Origin: Anoplopoma fimbria
Lineage: Eukaryota > Chordata > Actinopteri > Perciformes > Anoplopomatidae
Length of the DNA stretch: 64,000 nucleotides
Assembly (NCBI RefSeq): GCF_027596085.1
Contig: NC_072465.1
Span: 7,668,102-7,732,101 of the forward strand
Reading direction: 5' to 3'
In this document: in pieces, positions 50,336 to 62,628 of the stretch
How positions within the stretch are numbered: position 1 is the stretch's first letter
Layout: each line of letters begins with the position of its first letter
Translations under genes and position numbers: made by a program
Notes under the pieces: generated by a model
What the model was told of the DNA's origin: nothing
Databases searched by the model: none
What the model saw: only the letters and a program-made list of their open reading frames with translations

Positions 50336-51142
50336 ATCAGGGTTGTGTACAGATGGATGGAGCAGAGCGATGATGGACCGGTGTGAGCTGTAAATGGGAA
50401 AACGGGAGGGACGGGGAGAGGTGTGAAGGTGTGAAGTTAAAAGAGTTTTAAAAAGGCAACGAGGAGTTTTTTATACAAATTCAACTCTTTCAAATTCAAC
50501 TCTTTCAACACAGCTTTTTTTCAGTGCTGAAAATGTTGGTTATTTAAGCTTAAGTAACATTGAAGCAACGCTCCTCCATTCCGCCTGTTGTGCACACATC
50601 AATATTTGTTTAAAGGCAACACATCACGCTCTTTTTCAGGTTCATACTTGTATTTATTTTGTATTCGGATTACTTACTTACTCAAAGAAAAGTTCTCAGA
50701 TTTATCATTCCTTTAAATCCCTTATTCAGAAATATTGATTGAAGAAAATCAAGCAGAAAAAACGTTTTTGAACAAAAAATGTTTAGCCACAAAACTGTTT
50801 TTTTTAACAACACCAAAGCAGAAGGGACGTTTGGACAAAGTGTATGAACAAATTGTGACAGTTTGACTTTCTGTGTCTTTTAATGTTCTTATTTGGTCCG
50901 GGGTGCCAGCCAGGTTTCTCTCCTGGCATTTAAGATAAGTCAGTCGTGTTTTTTATGTTGGTAAACGTCACAAAAGGATGCACATCAATCAACTTTAAAT
51001 GTACACCCCACACATTGAATGACCTATTCCACCCCAACAAGAACAACACAAACACAAACGTTCAGAGCAATGCAAAAATATTCATATAATTAAAGATTTC
51101 TTACACACACACACACACACAAACAAAAAGAAAAAAAATAAT
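50336..51142. other. Intergenic, AT-rich, no gene seen
   Basis: No coding exon. Contains a tandem pair of CAACTCTTTCAAATT-like units near 50482-50510 and a short (CA)n run at about 51104-51120. Confidence 0.6.
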
Positions 51143-51189
51143 AAGTACAGTTCCGTTCGAAATCCAAAATTTCGAACGGAACTGTACTT
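51143..51189. repeat. Perfect 21-bp foldback inverted repeat
   Basis: Arms 51143-51163 and 51169-51189 are exact reverse complements (each contains GTTCCGTTCGAAAT or its complement), with the 5-base loop CCAAA. Each arm carries TTCGAA. An A-rich, CA-repeat segment precedes it and a G-run follows. Confidence 0.95.
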
Positions 51190-51677
51190 CCGGGGGGGGT
51201 GTAACAGGTGATGAAATCAGGTCATAAAATCCAGGTTGTCACAAATTGAACCGGAGAGAAATGGATCACTCCCTTAGAGAACAACCACTTTCTGTTTCCC
51301 TCTGCGGCCATGCTGTATGGGTCACCACTGGCGGCCATTGGTGGGAGGTTTCAGACGGAGCATTAGCGGGCTGCTGAGCGGCCTCTGGAGGGAGACGTGA
51401 CTGAAAGCCGTTGTGGATGTGAGGGCTCCCTCATGTCATGTGTCACCGCACTGCGGAGGCTTCTCTCCTCTATGAACACACTCTCCTCCGGACATCACAA
51501 TCATTAGCCTGCCGCCTTCCACACTTCCTGTTATCTGGCAGCGTGTATGAAAGCAACCGAAAGATCTGAGCCTACAGGCTTCCGTAAATACATGTGGTTG
51601 ATGTGGTAGCATCAATTTAAAAAAATAAATAAATAAAGAGGACACAAAGCAGACAGGAAATAAGATAACTTTAACAA

Positions 51678-54600
51678 TTTTATTTGTGAAAAACTACAAG
51701 CAAAATTCATAAATAGACATTTTCTATTTTAAGCGAGGGGAAAAAGAAATGATCAGGTTAGCCTATAAGCGCAAAAGTCGTGCACATGCCAGAAACATGT
51801 ATTATTTTAACATTATAAGCCAGACAAGGAGCCGTGATCTGCTGAAAATGCTGCGTACATTTCCACACCAGGAACATAATGTGACCATTTCACAGGGGAA
51901 ACAATGACACATTAGCTATAAGTTTGAAAAAAAAAATAATAATAACTGCAATAAACAAAGAATGGATTATTGTACTGTCCCTAAAACTTTTTTTTTGTAC
52001 TTTTTCTGTCTTTTTTTTTTTTTTTTTAAACCGAGCAATAACTTTAAAAGTGTTGTACAAGACATTGTTATAGCAAGAAATGAGTTTGTATAATACACTT
52101 AATTGGAAATTCACGGTTAAGGTTATACAGTCAGTAAACAAGCCTTCTATATTTGGGTCTCTGACAAACAAAGCTAAAAAATGTAACCATCTTTACACAG
52201 TAAATTAAGGTTACTGGTCGCACACAAGAACAGAACTGCTTGCGCGGAAAAGAAAAAACAGGGAAACAAAAAGACTTCAGCTTCGATGCCGTCATTCATA
52301 GTGTTTTTAAAATTCTATACACAAGCAATAATTCATATACTCAGCAAATGGCCATTTGTCAATAATTTAACAATGAATCCTCTCCGTTGGAGTACTCAGT
52401 CAAGTGAACGTGGTTGCAGATAAGGCAGGTGAAAAGATGGCTTTTTAGGCCTATTTCTAATAGATTGCATTACAAAGCAGGGTTTTTGTTTGTTTTTTTT
52501 TCTCAGTAAAAATTGGACAAAACATTTTCCCCCTCTGACCCCCGACATTCCCACATTTATTTATTTTGTTCTATTCACATTGCTTTTCCTCACTTTGAAC
52601 ACCGATTCCATATTTGTATGCATTAAAGTACATAATTACATATTAACCATAGCTTTAGAAGAGCAGGTAAAAAATAAAAAATAACTCAGGAGCACATTAT
52701 CTCTTGGACTTCAAACATTGCTTACGACCCACACATATGATTATCGCCCATACGTGTGAAACGGCAAAGCTTTGGTCGACACAGATCAAATCTCGCCCCT
52801 CAGATCTTGGTAGGGTATATTGAGGTTTTTTTAAATCGGGGGGGGGGGGCCTTGTTGACCTCACATAACCCTGGTTTTAGTTTTGGTGAGTTGTGTGCCT
52901 CTGTTAGGGGATCTACATGCACTGTGGTAGTCCAGCAGAGTGAAGGCGGGGCTTACCGGGGCCAAAAAGGCTTTGACCCAGCAGACCCAGAGCTCTTATC
53001 CGCTGCCCCCCCACCCCAACGCAGAGTCGGCTTCTCGTCGCCCGCACGCCCACCCACTGAGCGTGGAGCCGCTAGTGTCCTCCTACTCACAGAACTGCCG
53101 CTTCTCTGCTCTCATAGAGACAAGTGGACAATAAGAACACCATTTACGTGGATTATATTAGTCTTTATTTAAACTGTTATTCATCTCACACATTAGATAA
53201 TTGCATTTTCAAATTGTTATTTATCTGTCTATGTATCATGTCATTATGAAATTCCTTTGGTCCTTCAATAAATAAAACTAAGATATCATATACACATTTA
53301 TTCTTTATACAATTTCATACAGTTAAAAGGAAATTATGTTGGTCTAGTATCAGCTAAGGTGAAAGTGAATTAAACCTTTAAATAAGCCTCGCTGATTTAA
53401 AAAAATGAAAGAGCAATTGTGTTCTGTTAACTACTGCATTATTCTTTTTTTTTTTGCCTTCAATGACAGGAGTCTTAAATTAATTAATTAATAAAAAAAT
53501 AAAAATAAAAAAAGTCAAGTGAATTGTCAATCTTTGCAAATTTTTGTTCACGTCTTTGCACTCCTTTTTCTGGGATTAAAAGGTTGAGAGAATAAAGATG
53601 GGAAGTAGTCTTCAGGACCACAGCGAAAGGAAAGATGAAATCGATTCACAACAGCTTGACACAACGGGTCTATTTTACAGTCTGATATGGTTTTACCAAG
53701 TGGAACTGCATGTGACCGTCCATTCAGTCACCGCAGAAACAAACTCTGGCTCCAGAGCTACGAGGACAGCTCTGCCTTTAGCCAGAAAAATAACTCAATA
53801 TCCAAGTACGGAATGCAGAAAATATCAACAGCTTTTAGTGTTTTACACAACAGCCTACACTGTACAGTTAAGGACATAATATACTGTATAAGAGATCTGC
53901 TATAGCATACTAAATCATAGACAATCTAGTTGAAAAAAGTCAGGTGTCTGAACCTTGACCTGTACAGACCAACACGGCCCTGATGGAGGTCCCGACAGTG
54001 TTCAGAGTGAGACAGTGTTATTGAGGAAAAAGTGAATTTGATTCATCAGCACTCTGTCACATTGAGTGAATGGGGAATCCCAGATCTGCAAAACCGCTTC
54101 ACAGTGTTTCTAGCACCAGTGTGTGTGTATGTGGTTCGTGTGTGTCTGCGTGACTCGAGTCCTGTCCTGTCATCTTCCAACTGTAATAAAAACACTGAAG
54201 GAATGATCGATTGGCGGGGGCTACACAGCAAAGCTTCAACATAAAAAAAATTAAAAAAAAGGAGAATATCAAAGTATACAGGTGCAACAGGTAATAAATA
54301 AGGGTAATAATAGTTTAAAGTTATTGAAATGATGGTGGTTATTGTGCCCAGCGGAGAATTCTTCTTTACAAAAACAAAAAGAAAATAAGGTCGACTTGGC
54401 CTCACATCCACATAGAAATATAAAACAATACATACAAGTGTCTGGATGCTACCGCAGGGGAGGTCATGGGGGGGTTTGGGGGGGTATGGGGGTGTTATTC
54501 CTTGTAGCCCAGCTTTCCTCGCCTTCATCATGGGTTGTAACCACGAGGGGAGTTCACCCAACAGAGGGCGTTTCTTTCCCCGGCAGGCGCACTGCACTGT

Positions 54601-54784
54601 TCCTCTCCGTATCCGGGGGTTGTCATGGAGTGGAGGCGGGGCACCGATGGGAAAGGTGATATCTCTCCCCATATGGGATCCATAGTGTCCAGAAACATGT
54701 GTGGGGAGGGGGAAGGGGGATCGTGGCGATGGTGGGGCAGGGGTCAAGGACAAGTGGGTGGGAAAAAAATTGGGATTTGGGGGC
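51678..54784 (-). other. rybp: Probable rybp 3' UTR
   Basis: About 3.1 kb of mostly AT-rich, non-coding sequence follows the rybp stop on the minus strand, close to the long 3' UTR known for mammalian RYBP. A minus-strand AATAAA at 51678-51683 would end it; other AATAAA hexamers on that strand, such as 53164-53169, could give shorter forms. The plus ORF at 52756-53172 and the minus ORF at 54046-54753 have no domain and are taken as chance. Confidence 0.45.
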
Positions 54785-55035
54785 TCAGAACGACTCGTCG
54801 TGCCCCACGGACAGATCCCCTTTGGGCGTGGAGGCCCGCGACGAGCCCTTGTCCATGCTCTCGGAGCCGGAGCTCTGGTGCTGTTGTTCGGAGCCCGCGC
54901 TGGACGTAATGGTGGACGAGGACGTGGAGGAGGAGCGGGTCTTCTCCTTAAAGTCTGTTATGATCACCGTCACGTTCCCTACGGTGATAGCCAACTGCTG
55001 GGCGGTGCTCCGGTCAATGTTCTTCAGTTTGGGCC
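54785..55035 (-). CDS. rybp: rybp terminal coding exon
   Basis: Acceptor CCCAG|GCCC; the split Arg codon joins the previous exon (AG|G). Encodes PKLKNIDRS through DESF and TGA at 54785-54787. Confidence 0.93.
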
Positions 55036-55886
55036 TGGGGGGGGGGGAGGAGAAGAGCACAGACATAGACGTTAGTAACCAGAAATGGCAACCACGGTGT
55101 GTGATGTCTCGGCAACAACAAGGGGGAGGCTGCCAGCAGTGCGGGGGCGGTTACACTAAATTGCTCGATTTGTTGGGTGACACATGAACCGCCAGAACGA
55201 GTGTATATAAAGTGAGTGTGGGTGTTTAGTGTAAAAGATCATTTGTGAATCATTTGAGCTTTTCCCACAAGCCTAGTGCTGCATGACTCTTAAAAACAGA
55301 AGTCATCGATGTGAAACTACGTTTGTTCTACCAAAGACACGCAGAGTACGAGAGGATGCTACGCACCTGGAAATGTGAGAGTTCTTGTTGGTCTTGGTTG
55401 CTGATTTTCCAGACTGTATGCTGTGTTTTTCACTGGGCGGGCTCTGGTGGTTGTCTGATTTGGGTCTGGGGGGGGTAAAACAGATAAGACAGCGGTGAGG
55501 ATAATACCAGCAGAGAAGACATCCAGAGACACAAGTGAGGACGGGACGTGAACACTGACCTGGTCTTTTTGCTGCTGGGCTTCTTCGTGACGGCTGGGAT
55601 GATTTCCTTCTCTCTGTTCGGCTTGTCTGTGATTGGCTGTTGCTCGTTGTCGCTCTTCTCCTTCTCCTTCTCCTTCTCCTTCTCGGGAGGGTCCCCCTCT
55701 GGCCTCACCAACTCTGGACGCTCAATCTCCGGGCGTACCTCTCCGATGGCGCGCTCGCCCTCGCCGTCCGGGCGCTCCTTGTCTGTGCGCTCGCTCCTCT
55801 CCCTCCGCTCCTTCTTGGGCGGCGGAGGCATCGGGTACTGCTGAGCCACCTGCTGGGCGACCAGCTGGGAGTTGATCCTGGGTTTC
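54785..55886 (-). CDS. rybp: RING1 and YY1 binding protein, last three coding exons (5' part outside window)
   Basis: Nuclear subunit of non-canonical Polycomb repressive complex 1: it bridges RING1A/B and promotes H2AK119 ubiquitination. Exons 55560-55886, 55367-55465 and 54785-55035 join in frame to about 225 residues. They begin with [17 protein letters not shown], then a Lys/Glu/Arg/Pro-rich linker, [20 protein letters not shown], and the RING1B-binding segment beginning [20 protein letters not shown] and continuing [14 protein letters not shown], then a Ser/Thr tail ending GHDESF. The linker is about 45 residues longer than in human RYBP and holds an (EK)n run. The N-terminal RanBP2-type zinc finger (DEGFWDCSVCTFRN in the family) would be on exons upstream of 55887 and was not found up to 64000, so the intron is over 8 kb. 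YAF2, the paralogue, lacks this exact C-terminus. Plus-strand ORFs here are antisense shadows. Confidence 0.93.
55367..55465 (-). CDS. rybp: rybp penultimate coding exon
   Basis: 99 bases. Acceptor CCCCCAG|ACCC, donor TTTCCAG|GTGCGT. Encodes [20 protein letters not shown] and [11 protein letters not shown]; both boundaries split an Arg codon after two bases. Confidence 0.9.
55560..55886 (-). CDS. rybp: rybp coding exon with charged linker
   Basis: 327 bases. Acceptor TCCACAG|GAAACCC, donor GACCAG|GTCAGT. Encodes [30 protein letters not shown], the (EK)n run and TKKPSSKKT. Confidence 0.93.
55655..55685. repeat. rybp: In-frame (CTTCTC)n coding repeat in rybp
   Basis: On the minus strand the GAGAAG hexamer repeats about five times and encodes [10 protein letters not shown]. 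The frame is preserved because the unit is a multiple of three. Confidence 0.85.
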
Positions 55887-58759
55887 CTGTGGAGAGGGGA
55901 GCCAAGGCACAAAGATGGATTAGCCTCGTAGTGGAGCCGCGAGCTGCTTGCTGGCCGCGCACCAACGCGGTCACACTACAGCTGACAAAGAGAGGTGAGT
56001 GAACCTGCGGGCCGGCGGGGGATGTTGGCTGCAGCAGAGGTAGGTTAATGCAGCCGCTTCCCGGTGGAGCGGCTCTGTTTTGCGGGCTAATCTCATTAGC
56101 TCACGGCTGTAATAAAATGAATGCACAGGATCACAAGGTGGGACATTTGCAGCACGTCACTTAAGTCCTCTAATCTGATTACTGCAGGGTTGGCCCCATT
56201 TGTCACAGACTGAGATTCAGTTGGACACGGTGTAGCTGCTCCGCTCACTGAGCTCACCAGCAGCCATGGCACTACCGACACCTTTTTTTCCCCTCATATT
56301 CAAACATTCCTCAACTATCTCTTCTTGTTTCATTTTTTCCTCATTCAGCAAAAACAGTAAAAGCAAGGCCACTTTCAAAGAATCCCACTGATTCCTTAAA
56401 AGAGCCACTTCACATCAAACCATCCTTTTTTTCCTAAACATCTTTTCCACAGCTGTGTAACTGAGCTGAGCTGTTGCAAATAAACATGCATGCAGCAGGA
56501 TGCAGCATCTTGCTCCATCAGCTGTGCAGAAGAGCAGGGCCTGAGGCAAAAAAAAAAATAAGCCCAAGTCAGACTGCCCGAGCCAACACGCACACCTGCA
56601 GCATAATGGACACCAGCTGGCAGCATCTGGGGGGGGGAAGCAGAGGACCTGGGGGGAGGGAAAGGGAGAGGGGAAAGAGAGAGAGACACTTTGACTCAGC
56701 TGAGCCCGAACTGCAGCCAGCAGCGTGGATAATCACAGGCCAGGACTGGGCAAGCATGGCGAGGAGTAAACCACAAGTACGCTAGTGCGCACACACACTA
56801 ACACGCTGTTGAAAAGCTCAGCGTGCAAACAAAACAGCCTGGCACGACTCGACGGCCGCTCGGGAGGCCTTTCAGCAGGAACACGACAAGTTGTGCAAGC
56901 TAGCTGTGTATACACGACCCTTCCAAATTCCAGTCCTGGCAGGAGTTTTTGTTATATATCCCTGCAGAGGAGAGGAGGTGCCTTGATCCTCGGGACTGCT
57001 TTCGGAGACCTGTGGTTCGAGACGGGAATCTGTAGAAACTCTGTCAGCATCAGAGCAGATAAACTAGAGCTGCTGCTGGAAAAAAAAAAAATGAACCTCT
57101 CGCAGTGAAAACAAATGTTTCTGGCCTCGCTTTGGGGAATGGTCTAACAGCAAACGCATGTGGCAAAAAAAACTGAAGAAAGCTCAACAGTGTGTGAGGC
57201 GCTGATGACGCCGATTTCAGTGGCTCGCTGTGGAGAGTGGTTTTCAGACAGCCGCTTAAGTGGTTAGCCACAGTGTTTCAATTTGGCAACATCATATTGC
57301 CAGTCCAGTTACTCTCGTTTCTGCACTTGCATCCTCGTCTTTCACCACTGACACTACACTCGGTTTGTCTATGTCTCGGTAGCCAAGCACTGTAAACTCT
57401 GACAAATCCAATTTTTGTTTCAACTTTTTTTTTTCCTCCTGCTCCATCCAGCTCATTAAGTCTCCTCCTGCTGCAGCCAATTACAGACAGAGAGGGCATT
57501 TATTTGAGGAGGAGGAGGGGGGGGAATCAATCGGTGCATAATAGAGCATCGTGTCGTTATGTTCGCACTACACTCCATCAATACGCCGGCTGTGGTGAGT
57601 GCTGAGGAGCCCCGGGCCGTTGATCCAGTATCCATTAGGTGCCTTGGTTCTCGCTGAAGCCCGGGGCTCTTTCTACCTGCTGGCCTTGTGTTAGGCCCCC
57701 TCTGGCCTGGGCCTCCAGTGGGTGAGAATTAAAGCGAGATACTGGGGTGAAATACAATTCTAGCTTCAGGATTGCCAAAGCTGGCTTGTTCCTATCAAAT
57801 AGATCGAAATTCGTATTTACTTTTAGGGATTTCCCTGCATTTCTAACTCAAAAGGCCTTTGTATTATTGGCTGCCACCTTGGTCTAAATTGCGTACAAAA
57901 ACGTGTCTTTTTTTCTTTACGACAAAACAATTTAGCATTTTGTGAGCAACTGCTTTGATGTGCTACCACGTGTGCGCATGTAATGCTCGGCACTCAAGTG
58001 CGGAGGCAACGAGTGGAATGACATTTTGTTTAAGGGTGAATTGCCCTATGTTGTGAGGCAAAAAAATAAAGTGTGTTTGTCACGATACTACAGATCATTT
58101 TGGAAAGCAGAAATTCCCAATAAATCTGTCAAAACAATGAGGCTGAATGTTTCACAATTTTTTTTCCGATAGAGGTGTCTTTCAAACGATATCCAGCCCC
58201 TGAAATAATTGTTTGTCACTGATGTCTAAAATGATGCAACAACTGAAAATAAATAAATGAAGATAAGTGCGTTCTTAATGAATGGCTTAGGAGAGTTGAG
58301 GAAAAAGAGGGTAGCCATACCTATGAGAGGCTATTTTAACATTTTAAGACCATAACAGTGACTCACTCAGTATGGGGAAGTTTAGCACAGTGTCTACTTT
58401 AATCTAACACCTTCTTAATAAACCAGTGAGACCGTTTATGAGCAAGGAGAGGGTCAGCCTGAGACCTGAGCCAGAAAATGGTGAGCGATTATACAAAATA
58501 CTAAAATATTAAGCATTATAAGTGAAAAGTTTATTCTTTTTTGGTTCTCTTCCATATTTAACACTCAGCACAGAGCAAATGGCTTTGAACCGACATGGCC
58601 AAAAAAGCGACAGCTTTCCCAAGAACACATCTGATGGGCTGTTGTGTGTACTCTGTAGAAATCACAATCCCTCACATCATGTACATTTGGAAAGCAGCCA
58701 CTCTAAAAAAAGCGAGTGCACAAACTGTGTACGAGATGCACGAACATTTTAGAGTGTAT

Positions 58760-59110
58760 TAGAGCTCCTATTTATAGTACTAAATAAGTATCTCCGCAAT
58801 TCCTTTAAATGCTTATGTAATTAAGTTGTTAACCAATTAATTAGGAAGTGATAATTAGAAGTTTACAGCTTTGGACCTCCTCGCCTGTGTTGCTGACACA
58901 ACACAAATTTGCAATTATAATTTCCAGTACACTTCCGAGCCTTGGATTTCCCTCTCCCGTTACTATGTCAATGACATAATACACCTCACCCCAGGGGAAT
59001 ATTGTGGGTCCCTCAAGTCTGGATTACTGATCTGGGGTCAACATGTGGTGGGAAATCCCCAACATGCCTCTGAGAAAGTGTGACAAAGAATTCAGGTTTT
59101 GGGGAGGCAT
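58760..59110. promoter_or_regulatory. Candidate conserved non-coding element in rybp intron
   Basis: Repeat-free, with ATGTAATTAAG, CCAATTAATTAGG, GATAATTAG and TATTTATAG cores in its first third and a more GC-balanced second half. No coding frame. Function is inferred from motif clustering only. Confidence 0.33.
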
Positions 59111-59229
59111 CTTGAGCTAAATAAAGCTGTGAGTAAAAATGCAGTGCGCAAAGCTACAATAACAAAATGTGCTCACAGACCCCTTGTGAAAAAACATTTG
59201 TCACTCTAGCCCTCATGCACGAGTAAACA

Positions 59230-60060
59230 GATTGTGAACGCAGACGGCATCCAACAGGATGAGAAATCATTTTATTTGGCAGTGAGAGCCGTTAGCCAAG
59301 GAGGCGGTAAGGGAGTGATTGATCGGCCGATAAGCTCCACGCCTCTTTTGCCTCTTTACGGAGCTGAAGCTCTGGTCAGAGTCCGAGATTTGTGTCAGCA
59401 ACAGCAGCGGCGGCAGACGCAGCCTCGGTAGTTAAGCAGTGATTCAGTGCCAGCTGTAAGTCAGCCATGAGTTGCTGCTGGCAAGATAGAGCCACCGCTC
59501 TCTTTGCCCCATTATTTATTTACTGACCACACATCGCGGCTTTGCACAGCCACGCTCTGTGGCTCATTAACATGGCTGCAGATTCTGCTAGACACCATAC
59601 CTGTGCGTTTGGCCCTGAACAGCTGGAAGAAAAAGAAAAAAAAAGTCCACCTTTGCTTAAAAAAAGAATACTCTTCATATATTAAACATTAATTACGACT
59701 CACATTTAAAAGCTGTCCACATTGTTGAGCATAGAATGTACTAATTAAACCACAACATGGCAGAAAACAAATCTACAACTGAACCACATTATTTTGCAAA
59801 CATCCAAATCAAATGCGAAACATTTATGTTTGACAAGAGGCACTGGAAATGATCCCGGGAGCAGGACCAGGAGTGAACCCCAGGGCCCAATTGCAGAGAT
59901 TGCTCCGACCTCCCGCTGCTGCCAATATATTCCTGTGGATTCAGTGCGAGTGAGAGTGTCAAGTGTGCAAAGCCTGCTGTCGAATCATTTCCCACTGCGA
60001 GGGCTTACAGCTTATTACCTCCCCTTCGCACAACAATAGGCCATGATTGACAGCTCCTCC
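59230..60060. promoter_or_regulatory. Candidate conserved non-coding cluster in rybp intron
   Basis: Two repeat-free blocks (about 59230-59480 and 59840-60060) separated by an A-rich stretch with an (A)n/(AAG) patch near 59630. Both have balanced composition and broken frames on both strands. Motifs include GTGATTGATCGGCCGATAAG and ACAATAGGCCATGATTGACAG. Weak inference. Confidence 0.28.
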
Positions 60061-60563
60061 CATGCTTGGCCCTAAATTCCACCGTCTGGGGGAAGGAAGG
60101 AGTGGGGGGGGGACTCCCTCCACGGGACACCCTGAAATAACTATCATCACGAGTAAACGCTCCTAATTCAGTCAGACTGACACCCGTAGTTAGACTGCTC
60201 CACTCAGCCAGAACCATCCCAGAGACGGACACACCTCTGCTCAGCTGCTGCTCCCGGCAGCCAGGAGCAGCAGACACCGCCGGCCAAGGGCACACACAAA
60301 AAAAACTGCGGCTGCTGTTGCAGAGGGAACTCTTTCGAGAGAAACCAAGAAACAATGAGCCGGAGCACTTCACACAGAGAGTTATGAAAAGAGTGAGCGA
60401 GGGATGGCTAGTGTGATATATATAGACAGAGAGAGAGAGAGACAGAGAGAGGGAGGTGCAGGAAAGCCCTCATTAACACAGCTCTTTTATTTGAAGTGCT
60501 GTGTGGAGGACAAGCAATTATTTCCTGCCAGGCTGAGTGAATGCAGGGGCAGACAGCTGAGCG

Positions 60564-60565
<2 letters not shown>

Positions 60566-60611
<46 letters not shown>
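60566..60611. repeat. (GA)n microsatellite
   Basis: About 22 GA units; a looser GAGA patch occurs upstream near 60425-60450. Confidence 0.95.
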
Positions 60612-60612
<1 letters not shown>

Positions 60613-61452
60613 AGTAGTCTTCGACCGTGGACGGCTCGCTGAAGAGCTCAGACTATTCAACGCCACCCACTCTCTCATTCCGACTTTGAAAAAAATAGCC
60701 GCATCTACTCAGTACGATCGTGGGCTCCTTGTCCTCAATGATGTGCAGAGTTGTTCACAAACAGGAATCCTCCATTCATATTTATTCGGCGGTGACCTGG
60801 TTCCCCCCCCACCACACACGCACACACATATATATAGGACTGAGGCCATCTCTCAGATCCAGCATGTGACACTGCCACAGGGCTTTGGTCTGATGGCAGC
60901 ACCACCCTGCATGACAAGCCGGCAACCATGTAACCGATGATCTACAGGCACCCGTCTGTGTCAACACTTGATCATTATGTAGAGACGCGTGATGCTCTCC
61001 CCCCCCTACCAGTGTGGAGGGTGATGGAGCAGAGCACACAGCTGCCTGCCTGTGCTGCTTTATAATTTGTGAACCAGTCAGCGGGTCGATATATCTGCAT
61101 GTTCTATTGTTGACTGTATGGACAGTCTTTCCAGAGAGACTTGAGGTATGTCTGGGGAGAGCTCTGCATGGCCCCCTGCCTGACAACATTGGTTTTTTTG
61201 CACTCGGTGCAACAAAAAACAGTGGCGTGTGCATGTGTTTGATGACTTAGGACAGAATTATGTATGGATTGTTTTCCATGCATCATGTTATAATAAGTTC
61301 ACCATTAATGCAGTAACCAGAGCTGAAACAACGATCGGTTTAGCAAAGCAGCTATTCTGATAATTGACTTATCATTTAAGTCATTGTTTAAACAAAAAGA
61401 TCACTGCTTCTGGTTTCACAAATGTGAATATTTGCTGGATTTCTTAGTCTCC

Positions 61453-61493
<41 letters not shown>
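61453..61493. repeat. (TAA)n microsatellite
   Basis: About 13 uninterrupted TAA/AAT trinucleotide units. Confidence 0.95.
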
Positions 61494-62628
61494 GGTTATG
61501 GACTGTTGGTTGGACAGAAGAAATTTAAATATGTCCATTTATGCTTGGCATTATCAATTAATCAGTCAATTATTTGACCAATTTGTTAGTGCGTAAACAT
61601 TGTCATCAATCATTTGACCCGAGTCCAATTGTGAGATGTTTTGTCCATCCAAGAGTCCAAAAGATATTCAATTTACTGTTGACAGAAACTTGTAAAATGT
61701 TTCCTTGATAAATGACTTATGAAGATTAATGCCAATCGGCTAACTAATTAATTGTTTACGGGCTTATAGTAGTACACACTTGAATCTGACTGAGTGTGAT
61801 TTCAGTAGGAGGGAAAAGGATCACAAATCTCAAAGCTTGAATGCATCATAATCTATCTATCTATCTATGCCATCTCCATACTGTAGCTGTTGCTCAAATG
61901 CTGTCAACGTTTATGGATTTCCTGTTGTACGTAATGTAGCATTATCAAGGATCAGCGTCGAGAAAGAATTAATGCCAATCTCCATATCTCATATTTAAAC
62001 TTGAAATCGGCCGATAACCATCAGCAGTAAAACTTTATTACACACTTTACTGTGTAATTAATCAGCGGTTAACATGGGGAGAATCCAAACGGATCAACTA
62101 CAAAATCTTTTAAAAAAGAACCCCAATCAGTGAACAGGTACAAACCTATTCATTTTCTATATTGTAACGTTAAATGGACAAATGACAAACGGGAATACGA
62201 CTGGACCGTGGGACTTGTGTTCCCCTGTGAGGACGTTCTTGATCCGTCGGAGCCTGAGGAGACTGGAAGAAGTGCTGTCACCTCCAGCCATCCTTGGGTA
62301 AAGTGATCTGTGTGAGTGAGTGTGTGGTGGAGGGTTGAATGAGGACAGCACCTGAAGAGCAGCCTGGGGCTAGAGCGCTTCACGATTAATTCCCACTGCC
62401 CACCAGAGGCATTAAACCATTCATCCCTTCACGAGTCCCTTCCAGTCAGGACTTTGAGGGTTTAATATTCCTGTCACCCCCCCCTCCACTCCTTGTGGGG
62501 CTATGTGGATTCAACCACCCTGTTTCAATCAGGTGTTATGCATTCACAGCAGGCTCTCAGAAAGCATCTAAACCCCACACCTTTTCTTAAAAACAGTGAA
62601 AGAGCTCAACAGTCAGACATGACGTTTA

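Noticed and set aside
54046..54753. 235-codon minus ORF downstream of rybp
   Set aside because: It lies in the probable rybp 3' UTR, and composition is Pro/Ser and hydrophobic without a domain or a family resemblance.
55548..56002. Plus-strand ORFs opposite the rybp linker exon
   Set aside because: They are antisense shadows of the (GAGAAG)n and Arg/Glu-rich coding sequence.
60404..60940. 178-codon plus ORF in the rybp intron
   Set aside because: It runs through the (GA)n microsatellite (RERERE) and has no recognisable content on either side.
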